From CAVVGZ01 sp963747965 (GTDB lineage: Bacteria; Chloroflexota; Anaerolineae; Anaerolineales; Anaerolineaceae), in NCBI GenBank assembly GCA_963747965.1, contig CAVVGZ010000008.1:310001-374000 (forward strand): 64,000 bases of DNA, written 5' to 3'. The notes beneath the pieces were generated by a model. The model searched no databases, was not told where the DNA came from, and saw only the letters and a list, made by a program, of their open reading frames with translations. Below are positions 56,516 to 64,000 of the stretch, one piece after another. Made by a program: the position numbers and the translations under genes. The stretch's first letter is position 1. Every line of letters begins with the position of its first letter.

Positions 56516-56781
56516 TAAATCCTGACTCTCTCATGTTTTCTTTTACCAAAGCATTTTTCCACATTAGATTATTGATCTGATCCTTTCATATCAGTGAAGG
56601 TGAATTGTACCCTATTATTCTACATACAAGAATCATGCCGTTTTAGGACGGAAACCGGAAAAGGCTGTCCAATTATGCGGCACATCGGGCAGGTTTTTAA
56701 TGGTATAAAGGAATTATCAATTCCCAGTTTATTTAAAAATTGATTCACACCTGAAAAGGTTCAGGGAGGCTTGTTTTATTA

Positions 56782-57360
56782 ATGATCGATTTCAGCCTAT
56801 TTATAGAAAACCAGATCTCGATTAAGCAAATAACCTGCGGATTGTTAATATCAGACCTGCACCAGCTGACGGATGAGATGGTGGATGCCATGCTTGCAGA
56901 AATAATGGATGCCCGCCAGGAAGATGTGGTTTTCATTCCGCAAGACCCGCATGCCTTGGATGAATATGCCATCTCCCTTGAAGAACGGAATTTAAGCTGG
57001 ACATTGGGGCATGTCATCGTCCATACCACCGCTTCTGCTGAGGAATCTGCCGCGCTTTCATCCGTGCTGGCGCGTGGTGTCCCCCTCAAGCCAGAGGATC
57101 GCTCCCGATATGAAATTCCCTGGCAGGAGATCACCACCGTCCAGCAGCTTTATGACCGGCTGGAGGAAAGCCGCCGCATACGCCGCGCCTTCTTAAATAC
57201 CTGGCCCACACCCCCTCATCTGGAAAATACCTACTCTCCCGATTTTCCCGGGGACGTCCCCCTTAATGCCATCGATCGCTTCACCCTCGGCCTTTCCCAT
57301 GACTATAACCATCTGGGACAAATTCGTAAAATTATGGCTCAGGCACGCCGGATGAGGTGA
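56782..57360 (+). CDS. DinB-like four-helix metal-binding protein
   Basis: A 192-residue DinB/YfiT-type bundle. Three candidate metal-ligand His residues sit at the usual places: HVIVH in helix 2 and H-x3-H in LSHDYNHLGQI near the C-terminus. NLSWTLGHVIVHTTASAEESA matches the family helix. Some relatives are thiol transferases or mycothiol/bacillithiol-dependent enzymes, but the role here is unknown. ATG 56782 is 22 bases after CAGGGAGG. Confidence 0.85.
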   Translation: MIDFSLFIENQISIKQITCGLLISDLHQLTDEMVDAMLAEIMDARQEDVVFIPQDPHALDEYAISLEERNLSWTLGHVIVHTTASAEESAALSSVLARGVPLKPEDRSRYEIPWQEITTVQQLYDRLEESRRIRRAFLNTWPTPPHLENTYSPDFPGDVPLNAIDRFTLGLSHDYNHLGQIRKIMAQARRMR

Positions 57361-57435
57361 CACCTCCTGGTTAATTCCCTTGGCCTGTTCTTGGGAAACC
57401 TGGCAGGTTTGATCCGATGGTGAGATGACTGCAAA

Positions 57436-57804
57436 ATGATGAACAGTATGCTGGAACGCTTCTTGAACTCCTTGCACCCCGCCGTGTTAAATTTGGTTAT
57501 TAAATGTCGCATCCTGGTGATTGGTTCCAATCCCAGCCTGGTTGAAAGGGTTTATCCAAGCTGGAAGACAATTGGCTACGGAACCAGTGTGAAAATGTCA
57601 GCCCAGGTTTGCTATATCGAAGCATTGGAGAAATCTGTCCGCTTGGGATTCAACCGGGGAGCATTTCTGCCGGATCCCAAACACCTTTTACAAGGGACTG
57701 GTGACCTTTTGCGTTTTATCCAGATTAACCGGGAAAATGAGATAAACAGTACTGCCATACTGGATCTTCTCAGGGCTGCCTGGAAGGAAGCCGCCCAGTT
57801 TTAA
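57436..57804 (+). CDS. DUF1801/YdhG-like protein
   Basis: A 122-residue protein. SLVERVYPSWKTIGYGTSVKMSAQVCYIEALEKSVRLGFNRGA includes the characteristic Tyr/Trp-rich strand pair and the C-terminal G-x-G-x-L-x-R-F helix start (LLQGTGDLLRFIQI). The beta-rich single domain resembles the frataxin-like fold of DUF1801. The function is unknown. The start is ATG 57436; an alternative is ATG 57439. Confidence 0.72.
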   Translation: MMNSMLERFLNSLHPAVLNLVIKCRILVIGSNPSLVERVYPSWKTIGYGTSVKMSAQVCYIEALEKSVRLGFNRGAFLPDPKHLLQGTGDLLRFIQINRENEINSTAILDLLRAAWKEAAQF

Positions 57805-58134
57805 AAAACGGCATTCTTTCTTTTGGCATTTCCAGTATTTGAATGGTATTGAAAAAATTTACGGTTGGACTCCAAATACTGCAATGTCACTATTACCGTA
57901 TGGGATGCGGCAGTCATAGGGATGTGGGTTTCTCATTGAATGGCTCATTGACTGCAGTCGTAGGATAAACTTACCTTCCCTGCATAATAAAGAAAAGATA
58001 TCTTCCAGAAATGTCCTCTATACACCGGGAACTGCTTCACCGGTATTTCTGCTGGATGGCTGCTTGTGATGAAACGGTCCGGTAGGTTCAAAAACTTGAC
58101 ACTTCCCATACACCCATATATAATACGGTAGCCT
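57805..58134. other. Intergenic region with the tRNA promoter
   Basis: About 330 bases between the DUF1801 gene and tRNA-Asn. Nothing protein-like was seen. The last 40 bases hold the consensus promoter described separately. Confidence 0.6.
58096..58124 (+). promoter_or_regulatory. Consensus sigma-70 promoter of tRNA-Asn
   Basis: TTGACA at 58096-58101, exactly 17 bases, then TATAAT at 58119-58124. Both elements are perfect. Transcription should start about 58131, a few bases before the tRNA. Confidence 0.9.
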
Positions 58135-58207
58135 TCCTTGATAGCTCAATTGGCAGAGCAAGCGGCTGTTAACCGCTAGGTTCCTGGTTCGAGTCCAGGT
58201 CAAGGAG
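58135..58207 (+). tRNA. tRNA-Asn (GUU)
   Basis: A full 73-base cloverleaf without encoded CCA: acceptor TCCTTGA pairs with 58200-58206, D-arm GCTC/GAGC, anticodon arm AGCGG-CTGTTAA-CCGCT with anticodon GTT, T-arm CCTGG-TTCGAGT-CCAGG. The discriminator is G58207. Confidence 0.97.
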
Positions 58208-58211
58208 CTTT

Positions 58212-58415
58212 TTATTTAATCACCCAACTTCCAAAACCAGCACCCGTTCCCCCACTATTATCTTGAATCTCCCTGCATCGATATAACTCACACCGTGGAA
58301 GCTCTGCCAGGCGGCTGCCCGCTATACCCAGGATGCCAGCATCCGCTGGAAATTCCCGGTAAATATCATCATCTTCTTGCAGGGTAAAAAGCTGCGGGAT
58401 AAAATCATTTCCCAA
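58212..58415 (-). CDS. Unrecognised ORF downstream of holB
   Basis: A 67-codon frame opening at TTG 58415 (the frame extends further upstream without a start) with protein-like composition (IYREFPADAGILGIAGSRL). No ribosome site is visible and no family was recognised. It may be a gene remnant or a chance frame between holB and the tRNA. Confidence 0.25.
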   Translation of the reverse strand: MGNDFIPQLFTLQEDDDIYREFPADAGILGIAGSRLAELPRCELYRCREIQDNSGGTGAGFGSWVIK

Positions 58416-58508
58416 TTCCCGGGGAGAATTAGAAAAGCTGAAACAATTGTGTGAGGGCTGATCGGTACACCAGGAAATGGGATAAATGCAGACACTCCTG
58501 GTTGACCG

Positions 58509-59507
58509 CTAAACCGTTTCCTTCATCATCGGCCAATCCAGCAAAATAACCTCTGCCAGCAGGCGCGGGTTGACATTGGCATCCAGCCTCCACAAGCCTT
58601 GCAGCAAGTCGAAGGTACGTTTCCTGGCAGTCTCCAAATCTACAAAATCCGCAATCCGCAGGATTTCTTCCTGGAAATCCACATTGATAAGATAATCCGG
58701 CGTGCCGCTTACCGCCAGGAAAACATCCCTCCACAGCGACAGCCATGACTCCAGTACCAGGCGCAGTTTTTCTCGATCCTGCAGGGAATTTTCAACATAA
58801 GCGAATCGCTCACGGCGGTTCAGGCTCAGCATCAGGAGTGCATCCTGCAGGTAAGCACTGCGCTCTTCCATCTCCGCTGGATTCTGATGCAGCCGCAGGG
58901 CGGCCCCTGGACTGCCTGCTGAGAGGCGGGCCAGCAGACCTGCCTCTTCCGGGGGAATACCCCAGCGTTCCTGCAAGGCAGTGGTCAGATCCCCCAGCAG
59001 CAGCGCATGCAGCTGCAGGACTTCACAGCGCGAGACAATTGTCGGCAGCAGCATCTCAGCAGACTGCGCCGTCAGGACTAAAATGACTTGATCCGGTGCC
59101 TCTTCCAGGGTTTTCAACAGTGCGTTTTGGGCGCTCGGTGTGGCATCCTCAAAGTTCAACAGCATCGCCACCCGGTAGGGAGACTGGTAAGCCGTCAATG
59201 ACAGGGTTTGCTGCAATTGGCGCACCTGTTCTACCTTGATGGTATGGCTGCCCTCTTCAGCCTGGACAATCACCAGGTCCGGGTGCTGCATGCGCCCGAT
59301 TTGCAGGCAGGTGCGGCATGTTCCGCAAGGGACGCCTGGCGAAACAGGCTGCGGGCAGTTCAATGCCTGGGTAAATCGCAGCCCCAGGGTGCGCCTGCCC
59401 ACCCCAACCGGACCGCATAAGAGATAGGCATGCCGCAGTCCGCCGGATGTGAGGTGGCTGTTCAGCAAGGTAACCGCCCATTCATTACCAATGTAATCCC
59501 AGGTCAT
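58509..59507 (-). CDS. holB: DNA polymerase III delta-prime subunit
   Basis: A 332-residue clamp-loader AAA+ protein. The P-loop reads GPVGVGRRT, where the Lys of GKT is replaced by Arg, in keeping with delta-prime subunits that do not hydrolyse ATP. The four-Cys zinc module is CPQPVSPGVPCGTCRTC. A conserved ATPSAQNALLKTLEEAP (sensor-1/SRC helix) follows, then IVSRCEVLQL. ATG 59507 (MTWDYIGNEWAV) is chosen; the frame extends to 59564 into the repeat array. Confidence 0.92.
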   Translation of the reverse strand: MTWDYIGNEWAVTLLNSHLTSGGLRHAYLLCGPVGVGRRTLGLRFTQALNCPQPVSPGVPCGTCRTCLQIGRMQHPDLVIVQAEEGSHTIKVEQVRQLQQTLSLTAYQSPYRVAMLLNFEDATPSAQNALLKTLEEAPDQVILVLTAQSAEMLLPTIVSRCEVLQLHALLLGDLTTALQERWGIPPEEAGLLARLSAGSPGAALRLHQNPAEMEERSAYLQDALLMLSLNRRERFAYVENSLQDREKLRLVLESWLSLWRDVFLAVSGTPDYLINVDFQEEILRIADFVDLETARKRTFDLLQGLWRLDANVNPRLLAEVILLDWPMMKETV

Positions 59508-59559
59508 GCAATGGATTGTAATGGAGAAGGAGCCAAACCGCAAACCCTGATCCACCCAT

Positions 59560-59877
59560 GTCATTCTGACCGAAGGGAAGAATCACTATCTTTTTGTCAT
59601 TCTGACCGAAGGGTACTCTTGCTGTCATCCTGACCGAAGGGAAGAATCCTGGCTTTACATTGTTGTCATTCTGACCGAAGGGAAGAATCTTGCTTTACTT
59701 TGCTGTCATTCTGACCGAAGGGACTGCGTAGCGTCCCCGACCAGAGGGAGCGGGAGAATTTTAACTGTACTTTGTTGTCATTCTGACCGTAGGGAAGAAT
59801 CCTGGCTTTCTTTTGTTGTCATTCTGACCGAAGGGACTGCGTAGCGTCCCCGACCAGAGGGAGTGGGGAGAATCTCG
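59560..59877. repeat. Array of seven imperfect GTCATTCTGACCGAAGGG repeats
   Basis: Copies start at 59560, 59596, 59624, 59665, 59705, 59777 and 59818, with spacings of 28-72 bases. The core GTCATTCTGACCGAAGGG varies by single bases; copy 3 has CATCC and copy 6 has CCGTA. Copies 5 and 7 carry an extra block beginning ACTGCGTAGCGTCC and ending GGGAGAAT, which contains GGAC/GTCC arms. The array lies between the divergent holB and helicase genes. Predicted proteins reading CHSDRREES from such DNA are artefacts. No direct-repeat target duplication or encoded enzyme is visible. Confidence 0.9.
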
Positions 59878-60026
59878 CCCTGAAATACCGGTCAGTCATA
59901 TTCTCACATTGCCCTCCCGGGGATGTTGGGGTTCGGGGGTTGAGCCGCTTTTCCCGATACATAGCCGCACCCCCCATCTCGATGAATTGACATGCCGTCC
60001 CCCGGAAGGTACAATCAGCACCACCG

Positions 60027-62231
60027 ATGGATTCCCTCAACCAATTAAATCCCCAGCAGCATCAGGCCGTCACTGCCGGTGATGGTCAAATCCTGGTTCT
60101 GGCCGGACCCGGGTCCGGAAAAACACGCGTCTTAACCCAGCGCATCGCCTTTTTGGTGCAGAATAAGATGGTGCGTCCCTACCATATCCTGGCGGTGACC
60201 TTCACCAATAAGGCTGCCAGGCAGATGGAATCCCGTTTGCAGAAACAATTGGGAGAAGACCAGACAGCCGATTTATGGCTGGGCACATTCCATGCCATCT
60301 GCGCCCGCATCCTCCGCCGCGAAACGGATTACCTGCCAATCAAAGCCAATTTCGTCATCATGGACAGCGATGACCAGGAGAATATCGTCAAGCGCATCAT
60401 CAAGGAACTTAATATAAATGACAAGCTTTTCCGCCCGGCCAGCGTCCATAATGTAATCTCGCGCGCAAAAAATGACATGCTTTCGCCCGCTGATTTCAAT
60501 GTTCGCAGCTACCGGGATGAAGTGGTTGTGCGGGTTTATGAGCGCTACAACCAGCGTTTACTGGAAAATAATGCGGTGGATTTTGATGATCTGCTGGTGA
60601 TGGCTGTCAGGCTGCTGGAAGAGAATCCCCAGGTGCGTGAGCGCTATGCCCGGCGTTTTGAACACGTGCTGGTGGATGAATTTCAGGATACCAACCTGCC
60701 CCAGTACCAGCTGCTTAAAGGGATCTCCAGCTGGCACCGTAACCTGTTTGCAGTCGGGGATGAAGACCAGTCCATCTACCGCTGGCGCGGGGCAGATTAC
60801 CGCAATGTTCTTCGTTTTGAGCAGGATTTCCCCGAAGCCCGCAAGTTCCTCCTGGAACAAAACTACCGTTCAACCCAGAATGTGGTGGACGCCGCTCGTT
60901 CTGTGATCGACCGCAATACCCTGCGCACTCCCAAAAAGCTGTTCTCGGAACGTGGTTCGGGTTCACAAATTGTCCTTTATGAAGCCATGGATGACCACGC
61001 CGAAGCAGCTTATGTTGTGGATACCATCCAGCAGCTAACTTCACGAAGGCAGGCCCGGGCTTCCGATTTCGCCGTCATGTACCGTACCAATGCCCAGTCC
61101 CGCCTGTTGGAAGAGGCTTTTATGCGGGCGGGTGTGCCTTACCGGCTGGTGGGGGCGCAGCGTTTTTACGGCCGGCGCGAGATCAAGGACATAATCGCCT
61201 TCCTGCGCCTGGTTCACAACCCGCTGGATGAAATCAGCCTGCTGCGGGTGATTAATATTCCTCCCCGCGGGGTTGGTGATAAAACAATCATCTCTTTACA
61301 GCTTGCCGCACAGGAGTTTAGAACCAGTCCCGGTGAAATTCTTTTGGACCTTGGAAAGAATGGCCCTCAATCTGTCTACTGGGAGAAATTCAGGGGTCAT
61401 GGGCTTGTCGTATTGTCCGATTTTGGCGCCATGCTGGCCGGCTGGCAGGAAGAAGCCGGCCAACTCAGCCTGCCGGAGTTATTTGACCGCATTCTCAAGG
61501 ATATCCTCTACCAGGAATTCATCGAAGACACCAGCGATGAAGCGCTTGACCGCTGGTCCAATGTGCAGGAGCTGCGCCGCCTGGCTTACGAATACGAGCA
61601 GCGCGGCCTGGTGGATTTCCTGGAAACGCTTGCACTGGTTTCCGATCAGGATACCCTGCCGGAACAGACCGACGTCCCCACCCTGCTGACGCTTCATGCA
61701 GCCAAGGGTCTCGAATTCCCCCGGGTGTTTATCATCGGCTTGGATGAAGGGCTGCTTCCCCACAGCCGCTCCCTGGATGAGCCTGAAGAAATGGCTGAAG
61801 AACGGCGCCTGTTTTACGTTGGGATCACCCGCGCCAAAGATCAAGTTTATCTGGTGCGGGCCGAACGGCGCAGCACATACGGCAGCTATGAAATGAGCAT
61901 CCCATCCCGCTTCATTGAAGATATTCCCGATGATCTCGTGCAGCATCAGGGGTCCATCCGCCAAAACCGCCGGCGGGAACAAACCTGGCAGCCACAGAGC
62001 CGTTGGAGTACCGTTTTCACCCCCCAAACCCCGATTACAAAGCCTTCCCGTGCAATGATCCAGCCGCGCTTCCCGGACGGCACCCATATTCGTCATGCAA
62101 CCTGGGGGGATGGTCTGGTGCTTGAAAATAAAATCACTGCCGATGGCGAAGAGGAAATTGTCGTCCACTTTGAAAGCGTTGGCATTAAACGCCTGATTGC
62201 TTCCCTGGCAAAGCTGGAAAAAATAGACTGA
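60027..62231 (+). CDS. pcrA: UvrD/PcrA-type superfamily-1 DNA helicase
   Basis: A 734-residue 3'-5' helicase acting in repair and replication restart. Motif I is AGPGSGKTRVL (about residues 28-38), followed by the Q-motif region at the N-terminus (LNPQQHQAV), motif II VDEFQDTN, motif III GDEDQSIYRWRGA, motif V TLHAAKGLEFPRVF and motif VI RRLFYVGITRAK. The C-terminal Tudor-like region ends HATWGDGLVLENKI, which in PcrA/UvrD helps bind RNA polymerase. The start is ATG 60027. Confidence 0.96.
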   Translation: MDSLNQLNPQQHQAVTAGDGQILVLAGPGSGKTRVLTQRIAFLVQNKMVRPYHILAVTFTNKAARQMESRLQKQLGEDQTADLWLGTFHAICARILRRETDYLPIKANFVIMDSDDQENIVKRIIKELNINDKLFRPASVHNVISRAKNDMLSPADFNVRSYRDEVVVRVYERYNQRLLENNAVDFDDLLVMAVRLLEENPQVRERYARRFEHVLVDEFQDTNLPQYQLLKGISSWHRNLFAVGDEDQSIYRWRGADYRNVLRFEQDFPEARKFLLEQNYRSTQNVVDAARSVIDRNTLRTPKKLFSERGSGSQIVLYEAMDDHAEAAYVVDTIQQLTSRRQARASDFAVMYRTNAQSRLLEEAFMRAGVPYRLVGAQRFYGRREIKDIIAFLRLVHNPLDEISLLRVINIPPRGVGDKTIISLQLAAQEFRTSPGEILLDLGKNGPQSVYWEKFRGHGLVVLSDFGAMLAGWQEEAGQLSLPELFDRILKDILYQEFIEDTSDEALDRWSNVQELRRLAYEYEQRGLVDFLETLALVSDQDTLPEQTDVPTLLTLHAAKGLEFPRVFIIGLDEGLLPHSRSLDEPEEMAEERRLFYVGITRAKDQVYLVRAERRSTYGSYEMSIPSRFIEDIPDDLVQHQGSIRQNRRREQTWQPQSRWSTVFTPQTPITKPSRAMIQPRFPDGTHIRHATWGDGLVLENKITADGEEEIVVHFESVGIKRLIASLAKLEKID

Positions 62232-62311
62232 TACCGCCTGATCCGTCCTGCAAAGACTGTCCCAAACCTTCCCGCGTAATATTTTCTTCCAATAATTATT
62301 CCGGCAAAACG

Positions 62312-62340
62312 TTGACAGGGACTATCCCTTAAGGTATGCT
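62312..62340 (+). promoter_or_regulatory. Promoter of the SRP RNA gene
   Basis: TTGACA at 62312-62317, 17 bases of spacer, TATGCT at 62335-62340. It lies immediately upstream of the RNA, as expected for a highly expressed small RNA. Confidence 0.8.
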
Positions 62341-62342
62341 TA

Positions 62343-62454
62343 GTGCCGTCCGGGTGGGACCGGCGCGGCGGAATCCGCTGAACCCCGTCAGATCCGAGAG
62401 GAAGCAGCGGTAAGGTGGCCTTTCCGGGCGCCGCCGGAGCGCCTGCCCGGGCAC
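62343..62454 (+). ncRNA. ffs: Signal recognition particle RNA, small bacterial type
   Basis: About 112 bases forming one long hairpin: 5' GTGCCGTCCGGGTGG pairs with 3' CCTGCCCGGGCAC. The apical domain has GTCAGATCC-GAGA-GGAAGCAGC, the Ffh-binding motif, with a GAGA tetraloop in place of the common GGAA. It ends at GGGCAC followed by TTTTAT. No Alu domain. It targets nascent membrane proteins together with Ffh. Confidence 0.92.
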
Positions 62455-62479
62455 TTTTATTCCCGGGACGAGAGAGTAT

Positions 62480-63398
62480 ATGGATCACCCGCCAATCTGC
62501 AATTATGAAGGGTCCGATTACCAGGCTTCCTTTTGGGATAAGGGGGGAAGGGGTTATGAGGATGCCGTAGAAGCGCTGGCCCTGGAGCGTCTGCTGCCAA
62601 AATCAGGCCGGTCTGATGCTCGAGTTGGGCGCCGGCGCAGGACGCAACACCCCCCGCTATCAGGGTTTTGAGCAGATCGTTCTGGTAGATTATTCCCGCA
62701 CCCAGCTCATGCAGGCCAGGGACAAACTTGGGGAATCCCCGCGCTACCGCTACATCGCCGCCGATATTTACCGGCTGCCATTCGTCAGCGGATTGTTCAA
62801 CTGCGCCACGATGATCCGCACACTGCACCATATGGCAGAACCCCGCCAGGCACTCGATCAGGTTTCCAATACCCTGCAAAATGGGGCCGGTTTTATCCTG
62901 GAATTTCCAAACAAGCACAACCTGAAAGCCATTTTACGCTATGCCCTGCACCGGCAGAGTTGGAACCCCGCCTCACCGGAACCGGTGGAGTTTGCCTCAT
63001 TAAATTATGATTTTCACCCCGCCGCAGTGCGCTCCTGGCTCCAATTAAGCGGTTTTGCTGTGGACCGGATGCAGCCTGTTTCTTACCTGCGTGTCGGTTG
63101 GATGAAACGCATTCTCCCCTTGAAATTATTGGTGGGACTGGAAAAAGCCATGCAGTCAATTGCCGGTTGGTGGCAGCTCACGCCGAGCATTTTTGTCCAG
63201 GCTCACCGCCTTGGTGAACCTGCTCCTGCCGCACCCGGGGAGTTTTTCCGCTGTCCGGCTTGCGGGGCAGCACCGCTTCCGGATACTCCTCCCATGATCA
63301 TCTGCCCTGGCTGCCAGCGCCAATATCCTGTAAAGGACGGGATATATGATTTCCGTATCCAGGAAAATACAAAAACAAATCAAATAATTGCCGGTTAA
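62480..63398 (+). CDS. Class I methyltransferase with C-terminal zinc ribbon, frameshifted
   Basis: ATG 62480 opens MDHPPICNYEGSDYQASFWDKGG, typical for SAM-methyltransferases. The SAM-binding motif I is LMLELGAGAGRNTPRY in the second frame, and the frames join near 62611 if one base is removed (KSGR to LMLELG). Motif IV is NCATMIRTLHHM. The C-terminus has a Trm112-like zinc ribbon, CPACG and CPGCQ. About 305 residues. The substrate is unknown; a Trm112-like tail often marks methyltransferases of small molecules or cell-envelope components. It lies 25 bases downstream of the SRP RNA. Confidence 0.8.
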
Positions 63399-63465
63399 TA
63401 TCACTTCCCATAGGGTTTCATTTATAAATTTTATAAAACCGCCTGGTGGTGTGATTATTGAATTT

Positions 63466-64000
63466 TTAATCTCTAATTTGGTAGTAAAGTTGCGGATTGA
63501 TCTGTTCCAATTGGCTGGACTTACCTGTTAATCCCATCCAGAGACCAATTCCAGCCGATAAAATACCCAGCAGAATTCCCATAAACACAAACCATTTTCG
63601 CAATCGTGGTTTTGAAGCCAATTTCACAGCGCCTAACCAGAAACCGAAAATTCCCAGGATGATCAGCGCCGGCAAAAAATCTGCTTGGTATCTCATCGAA
63701 GAGAATCCATAAAGGATATCCGCCATAAACGTTACAGTAATAATCAGGATTAACGTGGATACCCACCACATGCGGTCCCGGTCATCCAGAAAATGATCCA
63801 TTTTTCCCCTGCATTCGGAAGGGTATTTCTTATAGTAAACCCTCCTCAGGAGGATTACGGGCGGTATGATTGCAAATATAAGAAATGGAACGACGATCCA
63901 GATACTCGCAGTCGGTTCCTGGAATTGATAAAATTCCGGCAGCCGGATGAAAAATGGCCAGTCAGATTCATTTAAATATGGGGCGTGGATAAAGGGAAAC
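63466..64000 (-). CDS. C-terminal part of a polytopic membrane protein, cut by window end
   Basis: The frame runs in from the right edge without a start, and reads FHAPYLNESDWPFFIRLPEF-type loop sequence (rc of about 63900-63990), a membrane segment (SIWIVVPFLIFAIIPPVILL), a cytoplasmic loop, then segments including ITVTFMADILYGFSSMRYQADFLPALIIL. SMRYQADFLP-type motifs occur at the C-terminal membrane half of large GT-C-like/YfhO-like proteins. The short frame starting at an internal ATG 63801 is therefore not the true gene start. Confidence 0.65.
   Translation of the reverse strand, partial: FPFIHAPYLNESDWPFFIRLPEFYQFQEPTASIWIVVPFLIFAIIPPVILLRRVYYKKYPSECRGKMDHFLDDRDRMWWVSTLILIITVTFMADILYGFSSMRYQADFLPALIILGIFGFWLGAVKLASKPRLRKWFVFMGILLGILSAGIGLWMGLTGKSSQLEQINPQLYYQIRD

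Noticed and set aside
58135..58207. tRNA as integration site of a mobile element
   Set aside because: No integrase and no repeated tRNA 3' end was seen nearby.
59430..59633. Open frame with CHSDRREES-type peptide
   Set aside because: It is a chance translation of the repeat array and part of holB on the other strand.
59560..59877. Possible CRISPR array
   Set aside because: Unit spacing varies from 28 to 72 bases, cores are imperfect, inserts are shared between copies, and no cas gene is present.

Overview
The window is bacterial chromosome with about 45 protein genes, one tRNA-Asn gene and the small (4.5S-type) SRP RNA gene. The gene set best fits a Chloroflexota bacterium, probably Anaerolineae. 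It includes a MecA_N-like lipoprotein PBP, ClpC, an orphan PEP/pyruvate-binding protein, a tungsten-type aldehyde:ferredoxin oxidoreductase (AOR), several TTG/GTG starts, and an intergenic repeat array. That assignment is inference from gene content. No phage, insertion sequence, integrase or CRISPR array was seen.

Layout. 1-8200, mostly minus strand: 5' part of radA; a duplicated-domain lipoprotein; a DUF885-type metalloprotein; and a coupled NTF2-like / SDR / FAD-desaturase-like gene set. 8400-11400: a Rieske ferredoxin convergent with clpC across a bidirectional terminator. 11900-14800: an unusual HAD hydrolase, a polytopic membrane protein and a hotdog thioesterase. 14900-21100: an Rrf2 regulator, a membrane protein with a faint resemblance to cytochrome c assembly proteins, three tandem MFS paralogs plus a deleted fourth copy, and an HD phosphohydrolase. 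21200-24100: AOR and an inositol monophosphatase-family enzyme. 24100-28100, minus strand: a poly-Gly membrane protein, guaA, xpt (purine salvage) and a VOC protein. 28300-34860, minus strand: an IclR regulator, a polar amino-acid ABC transporter (binding protein, two permeases, ATPase), ornithine carbamoyltransferase and an arginine-deiminase-like hydrolase, which together look like uptake and breakdown of arginine or another guanidino compound. 35300-44640, plus strand: a small unknown protein, bacterioferritin, a DUF362 protein, lysC and asd (aspartate pathway), maf, a penicillin-binding protein and rsgA. 44650-54400: threonine aldolase, an ABC exporter, an alpha/beta hydrolase, an EamA transporter, an ACT protein, an AIR-synthase-like protein, a dual-specificity phosphatase and a PEP/pyruvate-binding protein. 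54500-64000: dnaN, a membrane-anchored protein, a DinB-like protein, a DUF1801 protein, tRNA-Asn, holB, a repeat array, a uvrD/pcrA helicase, SRP RNA, a methyltransferase and the end of a large membrane protein.

The most striking property is the number of broken reading frames. At least 15 otherwise well-conserved genes carry one or more single-base frame changes, many at short homopolymers and mostly as an extra base. The two halves usually join into a full-length family member. The simplest reading is consensus error in the assembly rather than mass gene decay, so I annotate these as single genes with a stated frameshift. The one convincing real pseudogene is the fourth MFS copy, whose deletion joint falls at a short direct repeat.

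I did not find a clearly new multi-gene system. The best leads are the arginine/guanidino cluster, the MFS triplet with its small membrane partner, the 44-residue insertion in the exporter ATPase domain, and several precise hairpins and palindromes in front of or between genes.
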